In this document: in pieces, positions 47,163-58,850 of the stretch | Layout: every line of letters begins with the position of its first letter | How positions within the stretch are numbered: the first letter of the stretch is position 1 | Notes under the pieces: model-generated | What the model saw: the letters and a program-made list of their open reading frames with translations, nothing else | The model's database searches: none | What the model was told of the DNA's origin: nothing | Made by a program: the position numbers and the translations under genes | Origin: Monodelphis domestica | Lineage: Eukaryota; Chordata; Mammalia; Didelphimorphia; Didelphidae | Assembly: GCF_027887165.1 (NCBI RefSeq) | Contig: NC_077228.1 | Span: forward strand, 387,380,456-387,444,455 | DNA length: 64,000 bases | Reading direction: 5' to 3'

Positions 47163-47828
47163 ATGAAGAAGCATTTTCTCAAGGTGGCTGCTAAGAAGCT
47201 GACGGAAACCTGCCTGGGCCAGGCCTGGTATCTCCTTTGGATGTACAGTTCTTCGCTTGGTGAAAATACAGTTACAGAAGGCCAGTGTCCATATTGTTAC
47301 CAGTTTCTGGTGCTGAATAAATACAGAGTTCTCCTTAAGCCAAAGCCAAAACTAACACCAAAAGTAAAGAAAGTTCTTAATCGAGAATCGAAAAATTGTA
47401 GACTCAATTTTAAAGAAGCAAAGATTCTTAAAAAGTACAATGACTCCAGAAACATTCTGTTGGTTACCTGTAAAGCATGCAACAAAACAGTGAGATATGA
47501 TGGTAAAAGCAGAAGCTTCTTGGAAGAAATGAAAAATAGTCTTAGCACTCCCAAGATTAAGCCTGGCATGAAGACACCAGACATAAAATCTTCAGGATCT
47601 ACAAAGAAAAAGAAAAAATCCTTCAGTAGTAATAAATCCAGTTCCAAAGACAATAGTCCAGCATTAATTTTCAGAACACCTACATCAGGACAGTCAACAC
47701 CCAGTTCCTCATCAAAGAGTCTCAATAAAATGAAGCATCATTTGTCTCAGCTGAAAATGTTATTCAATAGTGAAGAAAGCCAAAAAACTCCATCAAAGGA
47801 TTTCCGAAATTTCTTGTCCTCACTCTGA
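47163..47828 (+). CDS. C18orf21-like retrogene, 222-codon uninterrupted frame
   Basis: The product resembles C18orf21 (UPF0711), which recent literature, as I recall it, links to the RNase MRP complex as RMP24. Matching blocks are the start MKKHFLKVAAKKL (parent MRQKHYLEAAARGL in human), GQAWYLLWMY, CPYCYQFLVL, RVLLKPKPKLTPKVKK, ILLVTCKACNKTVRYDGKSR, FRTPTSGQS, and the end DFRNFLSSL. The two CxxC pairs of the presumed zinc site (CPYC and CKAC) are kept. It stops about six residues before the human end. I prefer ATG 47163 as it aligns with the parent; an in-frame ATG at 47145 adds six residues. Whether it is expressed is unknown. It could be a young pseudogene or a functional retrogene. Confidence 0.85.
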   Translation: MKKHFLKVAAKKLTETCLGQAWYLLWMYSSSLGENTVTEGQCPYCYQFLVLNKYRVLLKPKPKLTPKVKKVLNRESKNCRLNFKEAKILKKYNDSRNILLVTCKACNKTVRYDGKSRSFLEEMKNSLSTPKIKPGMKTPDIKSSGSTKKKKKSFSSNKSSSKDNSPALIFRTPTSGQSTPSSSSKSLNKMKHHLSQLKMLFNSEESQKTPSKDFRNFLSSL

Positions 47829-48612
47829 GCAATGAATTTGGTGATGAACATTAATAGTTGTTGATTTTGGATCAGTTGCTGAAAGAGGAAAGACTGATTT
47901 TTCCTGACCGTTTTAGGTTTTCTGGATATCTGTAGCAAACAATTATCTTTGACATCCTTTTCAGTACTTATTAACTGATGCCCCTGGACTGCCTGGCACA
48001 TAGTAGGAACTTAAATATTTGGCCAGTTGTGCTAGGCCACCCTGGGATGGATAACACCATGGAAATGATACAGAAATCTTTTCCAGCTTACCATATGGTT
48101 TTTACAAGGTGCAGATTAGATAATCTACGGGATCACATTCTAACATTAATGTTTTACATACTTAACATGTGGCAAGATGGTGGTGTTTATTAAAATTATT
48201 TTTTAAAGGTGATATAAAATCAGTTTAATCATTTACATACTTTTTTTTCTGAAGAAAATTAGTATCTACTACCAAAATGTTTACTGAGTCTTAAGCAATT
48301 CTTCTAAGGATTAGATTCATCTTTACTCATTCATTTTACTACATCATTGGTTTGTACTGAAAACCTTTTTTTATTTTTAAAATTTTTAATGAATTAAAAA
48401 TATTGGATTAAAGGAGGACATATAAATTATTCTTAGTTGCTCAGAGTAGTTTCTATTAGCTACATGTATGTATAAGCCCATTTGTATTCAATAGTTTCAT
48501 TAAGCTATATTTGCAAATTTCCCACCCATCTTTCACTGAACAAGGAGCAACAAAACAAACCAAAAAATGTTTTTTAATGAAAATCTTGACATTTATTTTG
48601 TCTTACTATAGT

Positions 48613-48760
48613 AGTAGTAGTAGTCCCTTGGTAACCAAGGATGACGATTCTCTTTGTGCATTTTCATCTATGATAGATGAGTGTGCACAAAGACACTTGT
48701 GCGTGAAGGAGATTTAAGTGGAAAAGTCGATGCACAGAGACAGTCCCACTCTCAGAATAT
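48613..48760. repeat. Unclassified dispersed repeat in the retrocopy 3' UTR
   Basis: It matches 18088-18250. It may have been inserted into the retrocopy, or been present in the parent mRNA's 3' UTR. Confidence 0.6.
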
Positions 48761-51312
48761 AATCTAACAAGTCTTGACACTTTAACCATCATTTTGTGAA
48801 GGAAAAAAAGCCACTAAAAATCTCTAATACAAGTGTAGTTTAAAAAGACAGAATCACTGATCTCACATCTTCTCCCCTTGATCACAACTGAGTGATAAGA
48901 CTTGTCTGTAGACTTCAGAAAAATAGTATTCACAGGTCTTCAAGAGAGTTCTGCAAAAACAGAATCCTACTGAACAAATGGGGGGAAGTCTGAGATACAT
49001 ATAATATATGGTTCAGGTCTGAGTCTAATCTTATTCATCACATCAAAAAATAATTGTAGAATAGCAAAGACTGGAACTTGGAAGGGAAAGAGAAAAGGAG
49101 AAATATGTTATCTCTTATCTCTTCTTTTTAAGGATAGAAATACCATCTGCACATTCTCCTTTAGAGAGAGATGTAAATACATACAACTTGTAGTCACATC
49201 TGTCTCTCCAATCCTAGTTTATTCTTGGAAAAATGTTTCACCTAAGAAGATACTTTGTTTCAGGGGAAACAATTTAAAAATTACTTCATAACATAATATA
49301 GTAGCTTCAGTTTGTTTTTTTTTTTCAGTAAAATTTTATCCTAAGTTAAAATGGTACTGAAGCTTTTTTCAGATTATTTAAATGATTAAACTGCTTTGGA
49401 CTAAAAAAAAAAAAAAGAGTTACCAATGACCTCTTTTCTTAAAGTGATACATATCATTTTAACTTATTGGGTCTCTTTAAAAAAGTTTTTTGTTTTCTTT
49501 TTTCTTTTTTCCCTCTTTCTTAATTACCTTTTGATGATTCTCTTGAGTTCTATGCTTAGGCATCAACTTTTCTGTTCAGGTCTGGTCTTTTCTTTACAAA
49601 TGCTTGGAATTCTTCTATTTTGTTAAATGACCATACTTTCCCCTGCAAGAATATAGTCAGTTTTGCTGGGTAGTTGATTCTTGGTTGTAGACCTAGTTCC
49701 CTTGCTTTCCGGAATATCATATTCCATGCCTTTTGGTCTTTCAGAGTAGATGCAGCCAGATCCTGTGATATCCTCACTGTGGTTCCATGGTACCTGAATG
49801 ACTTCTTCTTAGCAGCTTGCAATATTTTTTCCTTGGTCTGATAGTTCTTGAGTTTGGCTATAACATTCCTGAGTGTTGTCAGTTGGGGATTAAGTACAGG
49901 AGGTGATCTGTGGTTTCCTTCAATCTCCACTTTTCCCTCTTGTTCTAGAATATCAGGGCAGTTTTCTTGGATAATTTCCTGTAGTATGATGTCCAGGCTT
50001 TTTGTTTTGTCATGGTCTTCTGGTAGACCAATGATTCTTAAATTGTCTCTTCTTGAATGATTTTCTAAATCTTCTGTTTTGTGAATGAGGTGCTTCATAT
50101 TTTCCTCCATTTTTTTATTCTTTTGATTTTCTTTTCTCCTGCTGCCTTGTGATGTTGCTTGCTTCTAGTTTTATTGGGGATTTTAAAGACTGGATTTCTT
50201 CTCTGGCTTTTTGACCATCCTTCTTATGGTCTGATTTTCTTTGGAAATTTTTCATCTTCTCTGCCTCATCTTTTATTTTCTTTGCCTCATCTTTCATCTC
50301 CTTTGCCTCATTTTCAAGCTGATTAATTTTGGCTTTCAAGACACTGTTTTCTGTTTCCAGATGACTTCTTTTGCTTTTTAGATCCCCAGTTTTCTTTAAC
50401 CTCTCTTAATTGTGTTTTGAATTGTATTTTGAGTTCTTCCAAAGCCTGTATCCAATTCACTGGGGTTTCTGGTTTTTTGCTTGGTGTTCCCTCATCCTTC
50501 TCTGTTCTGTTTGCTTTTTGTTCACTGCCTGTATAGAATCTGTTGATTGTAATTTCTTTTTTCTTTTTCTGTTGTTTGTTCATGTTTACCCCTTCTTTAC
50601 TCCCTGCAGTTTCCTGTGCTTTTGTTCCTCTCATTTTTTTGTTGTTGTGGTTTTGGGCTTTTCTGTCAGCCTAATTTACCCTTGGAGCTTTGTCAGCAAA
50701 TCTCTTAGTGTAGTCTGTGGGGGAGGGGTATTAGAGCTTAAGCTTCCCTGCCCTCTGGCAGGGAAGGGTTTGATGGGATTCTGTAAGGCTTTGATGGGAT
50801 TAAGTCCAGCTGGGTTGAGCTGGATGTGCCCTGAATCCAAACCCTCTGGAAGTGTGTGTGTGTGGGGGAATATATGGAGTGTCTGTGCTCCTGCAACTAG
50901 GATGTCCACTCTACACTTCTTCTCTAACTGCTTTCCCACCACCTGTGTTTGATGCTCTGAGCCTGGCACAGCTTTGCCCACAAGGTACAACCTCCAAACC
51001 AGCACCCTTACCCATCCAGAAGTTCTAGATGCTGCTGGAGGGTTAGCGCTCTAGGTGGGGGAGGGGAGGGTCCAGGGATCTTCCTTCTTCCTTCCCCACT
51101 AACCTGAGTGTTCCTAAATTCTGGCTTTTGTGGGTGTACCTTTTAAGTTGACTCCAGCAGGAGGGTTCCTTGGCTCTGTCTTGTTGTTAGGTTTGCTTTC
51201 CGTCCCCTAGGAGCATTTAGTTTGTAATTGGTAAGGAAGGATTTTCAGAGGTCTGAACTTTTGCTGCCTCTATGCCACCATCTTGACTCTGTCTCCTCTC
51301 AGATATATTCTT

Positions 51313-51510
51313 GTTAGGGGATAACTCCCAAATTCCACGTACCATATCATTCCCAGAGCTCAGGTCAAATTGGGAGAATGAATAAAGACCTCAAAACTAT
51401 GATTGGCAAATTGTGCACAGAGACTCATTTAAAATGATCTAAACTTCTCTCTCTGGCCCTACTTTATCTTAGAAATGGACTCTGGGGAGATCTATATAAC
51501 TCTTCAATTC
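51313..51510 (+). pseudogene. Integrase-like region, second part
   Basis: It continues the integrase after the L1 (PYHSQSSGQIGRMNKDLK, then LALLYLRNG). Broken. Confidence 0.8.
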
Positions 51511-53060
51511 CTTGAGTGCTCAGTAAGGCTCACAGAGAAATTTTGAGAACCTGCGTTTGATAGAATCAAGTTCCTGGGTGGAAAACTGTTTGTGGATCTT
51601 TGAATGAACCACCCCAACTGAGTATGAAATTTTTGCAATGTCCCTGAGTGGTAGTATTTTCACAGCATCACTGTTGACTTTCTTGCTATTTTCCTGAGCT
51701 CCTTTCTTGTTCTTCCCATTTGCTTTCTTATCTTTCTCCATATTATCTTTGTCCATAATTCCTATATCTTTCTGCCCAATTCCATCCTTGCCTGATATAG
51801 TCTGTGTTTTTGCAGAAACTCCTCACACATTTTCTTGACTAACTGTTCCAGATTTGTGTCTACTACCAAGATTTGAGCTGCCTTTCTTGGTGTCATAAAT
51901 TTGATAATGGTATTAAGGTATGAGAAAGTCTGTATGGCAGCCATTGTAAACACATATAGTTGGGTAAGGATTTGCCATAGCACAGTATCTGTTGTAAAAG
52001 GTATGGCTGTTATAAAAGCCATTGGATTTGATATAAGGCCTATGGTATCCATAATGACAGAAGTTACTGCACTATACATTAAAGTATATATCCAGTAACA
52101 TGCAATAGTTGATAGCACAAGCAGTTCACAGATTATCTGTAGCATCATTTTCTGTTTCTTTTTCTACTATTTTATTTCACAGTTTTGGGAAAGGGTAAGA
52201 CCTTTTCCGGGGTGCCAAGTTGTAATGGAGGCTGTTTTACTATGATATTTATGATAAGAGTAGTTCTGGAACAGTCACAGTAGGAAATAAGGTTAGAAGG
52301 AGAACTGGGATTTTCACTCCTCCCCCCTCAACCACTTTCTGTGCCTTTTAGTTGATTTCAACAGCTCTTCAGAGAAGGTAAGTTACCAGAAGCTTCTAAT
52401 AAATTATTTTCACAATATAATACTATCAAAAGGGGTTTTATTTAAAGGAAAGAAGTTAGGGAGATGGGATAGGGCAGAGGGAATATAAGGTTTCCCTAAT
52501 ATATTATAAAATCCAATATAAGTAAATATGGTTGATTTGTTCTTGAGGGGAAATTGTTAATAACTAGAAAAGGATCTTTAGAGGTATGCCCTAAACTTTT
52601 CTAAGGTTAAATTATTGGTCAGTATTCAGAGCAGTCATTTGCTGGCTCCTCTCTCCCAATTCAAGAGAGCAGAAGTGAAGTTTCATATGTTGACTTCCTT
52701 AACTGTTTCTCTGACCAAATTCTTCTCTGGAATCTTCCCTTCTCTCCTTGATGGATAGTTCTCCAAGCTTCCATTCCTTGCATCTGCTTGCAAGTATCTC
52801 TGTTGTATCTGATGTATCTGATGTATCTCACAGGACATCTATATATCCCACCATTTGAGATGCTTTTTGGATATCCCCTATGTAGGTTAAGCCTTTCTCT
52901 CCTACATATACATCATTACTAGGGGAAGACACTTCTATTGCCTCATATATACAGGATTTACAAATCAAATTGTGAGAACTCCATGAATCTGGAGCTGCTG
53001 TACAAGCAGGTCCTATAGACTTCTCACGCCATGACCTACACCCAGAAGACAAGGTGTATA
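51511..53060 (-). mobile_element. Piece of another retroelement in opposite orientation
   Basis: It lies between two parts of integrase and is read best on the minus strand. Near 52208-52228 the minus strand has TTGGCACCCCGGAAAAGG, similar to a lysine-type primer-binding site. An LTR-like end would be to its right. A gag-like frame follows on the minus strand (52148-51520), with a segment around LPLRDIAK...FSTQEL that recalls the start of a capsid. Family unknown and truncated. An inverted piece of the host fossil itself is another possibility. Confidence 0.4.
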
Positions 53061-53069
53061 GAAAGAACT

Positions 53070-53215
53070 TCCAGAGCACTGAGACGACTCAGACTGCCTG
53101 GGAAGGTCCTTTTCAAATTCTCTTAATCACTCCAAAAGCCATTAAAATTGGAGAAAAGGACTCTTGGATTCATTGCTCTCATGTAAAAAGAGCACCTTCT
53201 AGTGACACTGAGTGA
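53070..53215 (+). pseudogene. Integrase C-terminal-like region
   Basis: WEGPFQILLITPKAIKIGEK followed by SWIHCSHVKRAP, the GPY/F-type end of gammaretroviral integrase. Confidence 0.85.
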
Positions 53216-55160
53216 TTGTATCCTGTCATGCTTATTTTATTTGCTGATTATTTGTTTTAAAATTTAATTTGTTTTAAGTTCACATATTGATCTAATCTAA
53301 TATATTCTGTTACACTATATCACTTTAAGTTACTGTATTTTAACTATTAGCAATATGTTCTTTTGTTTTTATTTGTACCATCCTACTATCTTTATTTGTA
53401 CTGTCCTATACCTGGACTGGAGATAATACCATTGTAAAAGCCCATAGTAAAGTTGGACAAACCTTTTCTGTTGCAAAAAATAGAAGTCCTTATGGATATT
53501 GGGGTTGTCACCATATCCACCAAGGTCACATTGCCTATACAACATTTTGTTCTTTCCCCCCCTCCTTTCTTAATTGTCACATAGATGGTAAATGTACTCC
53601 ATCAAACTAGTTACAACCTTTATCAGTAACCTTTTCAGAATTTATGTGCTTTTGTGATTTTGGGGATTTTCATACTTCTTAACTGTGCATTAGATACTAT
53701 ACTACTGTTTTACAAAGCTGTTACTTAGTAAAAATCATTTGCACTCACACTGTGGATCATGGCCAAGTTAAGAAGGAAATGGATCTCATTTTTGGGTAAG
53801 AAACCTTTGTATTCTGCCTCTCCTTGGGCAAACATGATGTGTCACTGATTGTGAACAATATATTTTTAATTTTAAAAATTATTATTATTCTTTTTCACTG
53901 TATATGCAATAGAATACTTGAATTTCCTTTTTTCTCTCATATTTTACACTTGAAGTACATGTTATCAATATTTATTTCTTTTGATTTTTCACTAATATAA
54001 ATTTACAATATCCTTTGGCCCTAATATTACTACATACCCCAAAACTTTGGACTATGGAAACCTGCCATTGATTGTTAAATATTATGGAACTTTGATTAAT
54101 GATTGTGTCTGATTCCAGAAGAAGGGATCACAAAAGAGCCATTATACAGTGCCAAGAAGCACAAGGTCAAGAAGACCAACCAATCCCAATAGGTTTGTTG
54201 AGAATCTGTGCCAAGACAGAGGACTTGTTTTGGGGTTCGAGCTTGCAGATGTTTTACATACATCAGATACAGGACCTCCCTGTGCCAGATCCAGACAAAG
54301 TTTCCCAATCTAGCTACAATATTGGCTCCCCTATCCCTAGAGCAAAGGTCAAATCAGACCAGGGAATGATATTTCCCATTTGCTTCTAAATCCAGTCCTT
54401 TTTCTGTCTTTTATAAGTGTGGCAATTTTCTGTAGTTCTTGCTGCTGGTTGGGTAAGTGTATACTGCTGTGATGGTTCTACAAGCTTGTGGGACATAAAT
54501 CACTTTATTTGACCTTGATTCCAGGACCTGTTATGGGCTTATTTTTGCCTACTCAGAATTTTTATATACTATTTAATTTTGATTTTTTCTTGTTTGTTTT
54601 ATGCTTTTGATTTCTTATCAATAATTGAATCACATTCCTCATAATTTAGCCATGCATTCCTGGGTGATCTGTGTGTTTGTCAATACCCACCTTGAGGGGG
54701 ATTGTATAATTAATTTAAATTCTAGTTTTATAAAATTTTTTCTTGTTTGAGAATAATTTTAGGATAAGAAACTTGCTACTTCCCAGACTACAGAGAGTGA
54801 TCTGTTTGGAGAAGGTGCCATGGAGATGCCTACAGAAACTCACTGCACCAAAAGATCCAGAATAAACTTTGGGATATAGTGAAATTGAACTGTGAGGGGG
54901 TTGGATGCATTTATTTTGAATGTAACCTCTTATGCCAAAGGGGACTGCCCCCAATTGTTTTTTTTTTGTTTTTTTTTGTCAATGCACCTAGCAATCATTG
55001 ATTTGGTTCTCTTTCTCTTTTATTTCCCTTTTATCCACAAATTATTGTAATTTCCCCTTACCAAATGCAATATTGCATATTTTTTTAAATTGAAAAGTGT
55101 TAGAGGTATAAGCTGGTTATGTTTAAATGATCCACTAGGGAGACTAATCTCCCAAAGAAT
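53216..55160 (+). other. Expected env region; not recognisable
   Basis: In a gammaretrovirus env would lie here. I see only short frames and no clear fusion-peptide, immunosuppressive or membrane-anchor motif. Weak SU-like text near 53410-53570 is uncertain. The region ends in a polypurine tract (about 55154-55172). Confidence 0.4.
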
Positions 55161-55173
55161 CATAGGGGGGAAT

Positions 55174-55465
55174 TGTGTAATTAATTTCTGTATCCTAAAA
55201 TTACAATCCCAGTACCCCCACTCTCCTCCTGTCATTATTTACTGACATAGGCAGGATATAAATTCTTTGTATTTCCACCTCTCTCTCTCTTCTTCCTGTA
55301 ATGGCACCAGCAACTGGTTGTCTTTTTAAACAGGCAAGAGATTCTAGTCACATGGTTCCATTTTGTTAGATAATTACCCTTTTATTCCTTTACTTCTAGT
55401 GATTATTAATAAACTTTATAAAATATAATACTTAGAGTATTGGATATTAACATAAATCCTTCAAT
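55174..55465 (+). repeat. 3' LTR of the endogenous retrovirus
   Basis: It is preceded directly by a polypurine tract ending AGGGGGGAAT, begins TGTGTAATTAATTTC, and is collinear with the 5' LTR. The right end is approximate. Confidence 0.85.
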
Positions 55466-55689
55466 CTTCATATCAAGCTGATATCTCTTTTTATACAAAT
55501 ACCACCATAGTGACTTATGTTCTGAGTTCAATATTCCAGTCAGCTTACTACATTTCTCTCTTGGGTACTAGAGATAGTCCTGAGGAGTTAAGAGTATTTC
55601 TTCACTAATATTATTGGTTTGAGCTCTTACCAGTTGCATTCTTCTTACTATAGATTCCAAATTCTAGCACCATAGTGCTAATTTAACCA

Positions 55690-56030
55690 ATTCTTATCAA
55701 ATACCTTTGTGTTGAGGGAATTGCATCCCCTTCCCCTCCTAGGTAACCTATCCAGTTCATCCACATTTTTCATATGCCAGTGTTGTGTCTGTGAACATCA
55801 ATAAAAGAGAGTGGGTGGAGCCCAGGTAGGGCTTTGGCATGGAACTTTGGCTGGAGGAGGTGAAGGTTAGAGAGGGAGATTTTCTAGGAGGATGGCCGCA
55901 CATGGTCAAAGTTAGAGTAAGGAAAAGACTTTAAACTATGCTTATCTACCTTTTCTATCTCAAGTGACTATTAATAAACTTTATGGAAAATAATAACTTA
56001 TAGATATATTAATTTTAAATATAACACCTT
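55690..56030 (+). repeat. Related LTR relic
   Basis: It ends in GTGACTATTAATAAACTTTATGGAAAATAATAACTTATAG, similar to the end of the retroviral LTRs at 36934 and 55174. It is probably a solo LTR of a relative; the borders are uncertain. Confidence 0.5.
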
Positions 56031-56039
56031 TTACAAAGA

Positions 56040-56430
56040 GATATTTAGTTTAAAATATTAGCAAGAAGAAAAAAATATAAAGATTTCTCCTCAATACTTT
56101 GGAGGACATATTCTACCCTATATGATCTCAGTCTCTGTGTTGAGTGGGCTGAGATTTTGTACAGTTTCTACATAGCATTGCTCCTACCAAGTACACCTTC
56201 AAAAGCAGCATCACTGCTAGATGAATTATTATCTAAGTGTTACTGGGATAAATCCAGGAGTTAACTTCTTTATTCTTAGAACATTAATGCTGAGCTATGA
56301 GAAGATCAAATTAATATTATTTGGAGTTTTTACTATATTTTAAAATGTAATTGATTTTATATATTTGCACATAGATGCTACAAGTCTACTTGAGACCAAA
56401 ATTTAGGATCATATATGAGATCTAAATGGA
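56040..56430. other. Intergenic; shared 60-bp motif
   Basis: Around 56385-56445 the text ACTTGAGACCAAAATTTAGGATCATATATGAGATCTAAA resembles 57850-57895. Its type is unknown. Nothing else was recognised. Confidence 0.35.
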
Positions 56431-56439
56431 GTCTGCATC

Positions 56440-57075
56440 TGCCTAACATCCCCTTTTTATGCCCTTGATTTGAGCTCAGGAATTTGGCTTTCCTTATGAG
56501 CCCAGCTTAAAGTTATAATTAATGTAGAGAAAAAACTTATCTACCATACTTTCAACTCCCAGGAAAATATAAAGATATCTGATGTTATCTTTAATTTCTG
56601 AAGCTAGCTTTAAGAGATACAATTGTCTCTAAATTGTTCTTGAACCATTAAGAAAGCCATTAACTCCTTAACAAATCTTTCTAAGTATCAGGGAGCCCTA
56701 TAACTCAGGTCCAATAACAAAGCTTGCAATGTGCAGATATATACTACAAATCAATCAGCAATCCTTAGTGACAAAAGAAAATGATTACTAGTCCCACATG
56801 GGTATTAATCTGCTTTTTTTGATGCAACCAATCATATTTTTCCCATCCTCATGATGCTGTCCACACTTTAATCAATTGCATTGTCTTCCCCACCTATAAA
56901 CTCTATTATTTGCTCTCTTGTATTTTCCAAAACTATATGAAAGTGTATAAGCCCTGCCTTGTGATCTTTAATTATTGAGAAGCCATAGACCTGATTTATT
57001 GGTTATTGTTAGCCTAATACATTGATCATTCTTTGAACCTTGTCTCTTAGTTTACCTCAATTTTCAAACACAACA
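56440..57075 (+). repeat. Possible LTR relic
   Basis: A stretch that ends like an R-U5: TATAAGCCCTGCCTTGTGATC, then TTGAACCTTGTCTCTTAG, then a CAACA end followed by GATGGTTGCAAAACCCAGC, which could be a decayed primer-binding region. Family unknown. Confidence 0.4.
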
Positions 57076-57079
57076 GATG

Positions 57080-58600
57080 GTTGCAAAACCCAGCTTGGAC
57101 CAAAAAGGACCTTTTAAAAACATATATTGAGGCTAGAAAGAAGATCACCGAAGGGATAAATCCTTTGTCCTAAATGGATAGGATAATGATAATGGAAGAT
57201 ACAGAAAAGATAAAACTATAAAACTTTTATTTTGTTTTATTTCCCTGTTCTCAAAAAGAATGATATATAGACTGGAAAAGATAAAAACAAAAATGGTTAA
57301 GAAGGTGTTAGAAACCAAAACAAGTGAGGGGAAGCACAATGAATTGAAGTCACCACAATCAGGTGAATCAAATTCCAGGATACCTAAAAAGCTGGTGAAT
57401 GTGATTCCTAATCTCTCTAGGTAGCCTTTTAAAAAAAATCACAGGGAATGGGATTGATACTGAAAGACTATAGATGGGCAGAGGTCCAAGTTATCATGAA
57501 ATAGGAGTCCTCAAATCATCATCCTTACTTTCAGAGCTGAGAGTTTAATGAGTGTAAAAAGAGCTTCAAGTACACAAATGTACTCAGGGATAGTAAATGT
57601 TAAGTTAGAGGAAGGAAGCAAATAAAACAAAATAGGGAAAACCCTGAGATCTGGTGCAAAATAACTTCTAAAAAAATTGAAATGTCATCAGTTTTGCCTC
57701 TTTCTACAGGAAACTTTCACCTTAATTGATAAACAAGAAATGATTAATCAGGAAAGTATTACCATAGACTTTCCAGTCATTCAGAGGGACCTGGAAATTC
57801 AGTACTTCTATATTTGAAAAAAAATTTAAAAAGATGATACCAGTCTATTTGAGACCATAATTTAGTATCATAGATGAGATCTAAAGGTTTTTGAGGACCT
57901 ATTGCTGGAAATAACTCCCCAGACTTACATGATTCTAAATTCAAAAGCTCAGAGTCACCTCACCCCAAAAGCTTTCCTTGAATGAGTTCTCCTTATTCTC
58001 ATCATTTCTTTATTCTTATTTGTATGGCATTCATTTTTAACAGAATTAAGATAGGGAATCTACACCAACAACTAAACAATGGAAATATATATGTGGAGAA
58101 TTTAAGGAAGCCCCCCCCCCCAACAGTGTTAGTCAGAATTCTTGTGGAAAATGTGTGGGAAGACATGGAGTCCCATAGAGTAAGTAGGTAGGAATGGATT
58201 TCAGTCTGCACAACTGGATAGAATATCATAGATAAAATGACAGATTCATTGAATTATGGGAATGCTGCGTTTGCAAATAGAATCTAATCAATAATAATTA
58301 AGTCCACAGGGCATAGATTTTTGTCAGAAAGGAAGCATTTCTAATAGAGCTGAATAATTAATCTAGTTTGGCTCTGAAGGAACTCTGTTTTGGGATGACA
58401 CAGCAATTTTTTATGCTTCCTGTATGCGATTGTGTTGACGACGATTGACCACTGAGTCTAGAAGAGCCATCCAAAGAGTGAGTAATAAAAGAGTTGAGGA
58501 GAAACAGTTCCTACTCTCTTTTCCCTTTATTTCTTATCCTTGAACTTCCATCAAAATAGGGGAAAGAATTCCTCTTCCATCTTTGTCTCCTTTTCCCCTC
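57080..58600. other. Intergenic; nothing recognised
   Basis: AT-rich. Short frames only. Confidence 0.4.
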
Positions 58601-58602
58601 AG

Positions 58603-58850
58603 TGGAGGCAACTAGGTGACATAGCAAACAGAAGCATGGGGTCCAAGTGGAATCAGGAAGACCCAAATTCAAATCCTACCTTAGGCACTATTATATTGTA
58701 TTACTCTGGACAAGTCACTTAACCTTCATTTTATTAGTTTCCTAATGAAAATGAAAATAACAGCACCTGCCTCCTAGAGTTGTTATGAGGATCAAATGAG
58801 ATATTTCTAAAGTGTTTAGAACAGTGCTTGGAACATAGTGGGTATTTGTT
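58603..58850 (+). repeat. MIR/MAR1-type SINE
   Basis: Head GAGGCAACTAGGTGACATAGC, CAAATTCAAATCCTACCTTAG, GGACAAGTCACTTAACC, then the MIR tail CACCTGCCTCCTAGAGTTGTTATGAGG. Confidence 0.75.

Larger units (their letters stand above)
47096..49414 (+). mobile_element. Processed retrocopy of C18orf21 mRNA with full 3' UTR
   Basis: An intronless mRNA copy inserted in L1-B. The 14-bp target-site duplication AAGAGTTACCAATG is at 47082-47095 and 49415-49428. L1 text continues exactly across the site when compared with L1-A. The copy runs from a short 5' UTR through the coding frame and a 1.58-kb 3' UTR to an ATTAAA signal (about 49385) and a poly(A) tail (about 49403-49414). It was made by L1 machinery from a host transcript. 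Confidence 0.95.
43765..51297 (-). mobile_element. L1 (L1-B), minus strand, 5'-complete but internally deleted, carrying a retrocopy
   Basis: Read on the minus strand, it has a 5' UTR starting near AGACAGAGTCAAGATGGTGGC, ORF1 (about 50634-49556), ORF2 pieces (46312-44211) and a 3' UTR ending in an A-rich tail. The target-site repeat is CTCAGATGTATTCTT at 43750-43764 and CTCAGATATATTCTT at 51298-51312. Relative to L1-A, about 1.47 kb is missing at about 44472, joining LLFNTVL directly to PFDPAIALL and removing the RT catalytic box and thumb. The C18orf21 retrocopy interrupts the inter-ORF region. It lies in retroviral integrase sequence, so it is younger than the retrovirus. Confidence 0.93.
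36934..55465 (+). mobile_element. Gammaretrovirus-like endogenous retrovirus fossil (class I), heavily interrupted
   Basis: Both LTRs, a TGG-starting primer-binding-like site after the 5' LTR, gag-, protease-, RT-, RNase H- and integrase-like regions in order, and a polypurine tract before the 3' LTR. It is interrupted by a hAT transposon, a SINE, an L1 carrying a retrocopy, and a piece of another retroelement. Without these it would be roughly 8-9 kb. No env could be identified with confidence. It is clearly broken, with well over ten breaks. LTRs that differ at many sites and several later insertions point to an old integration, probably tens of millions of years. Confidence 0.9.

Noticed and set aside
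54099-54389. 96-codon plus-strand frame as a possible env piece
   Set aside because: No envelope motif can be seen; it lies in the expected env place but similarity is lacking.
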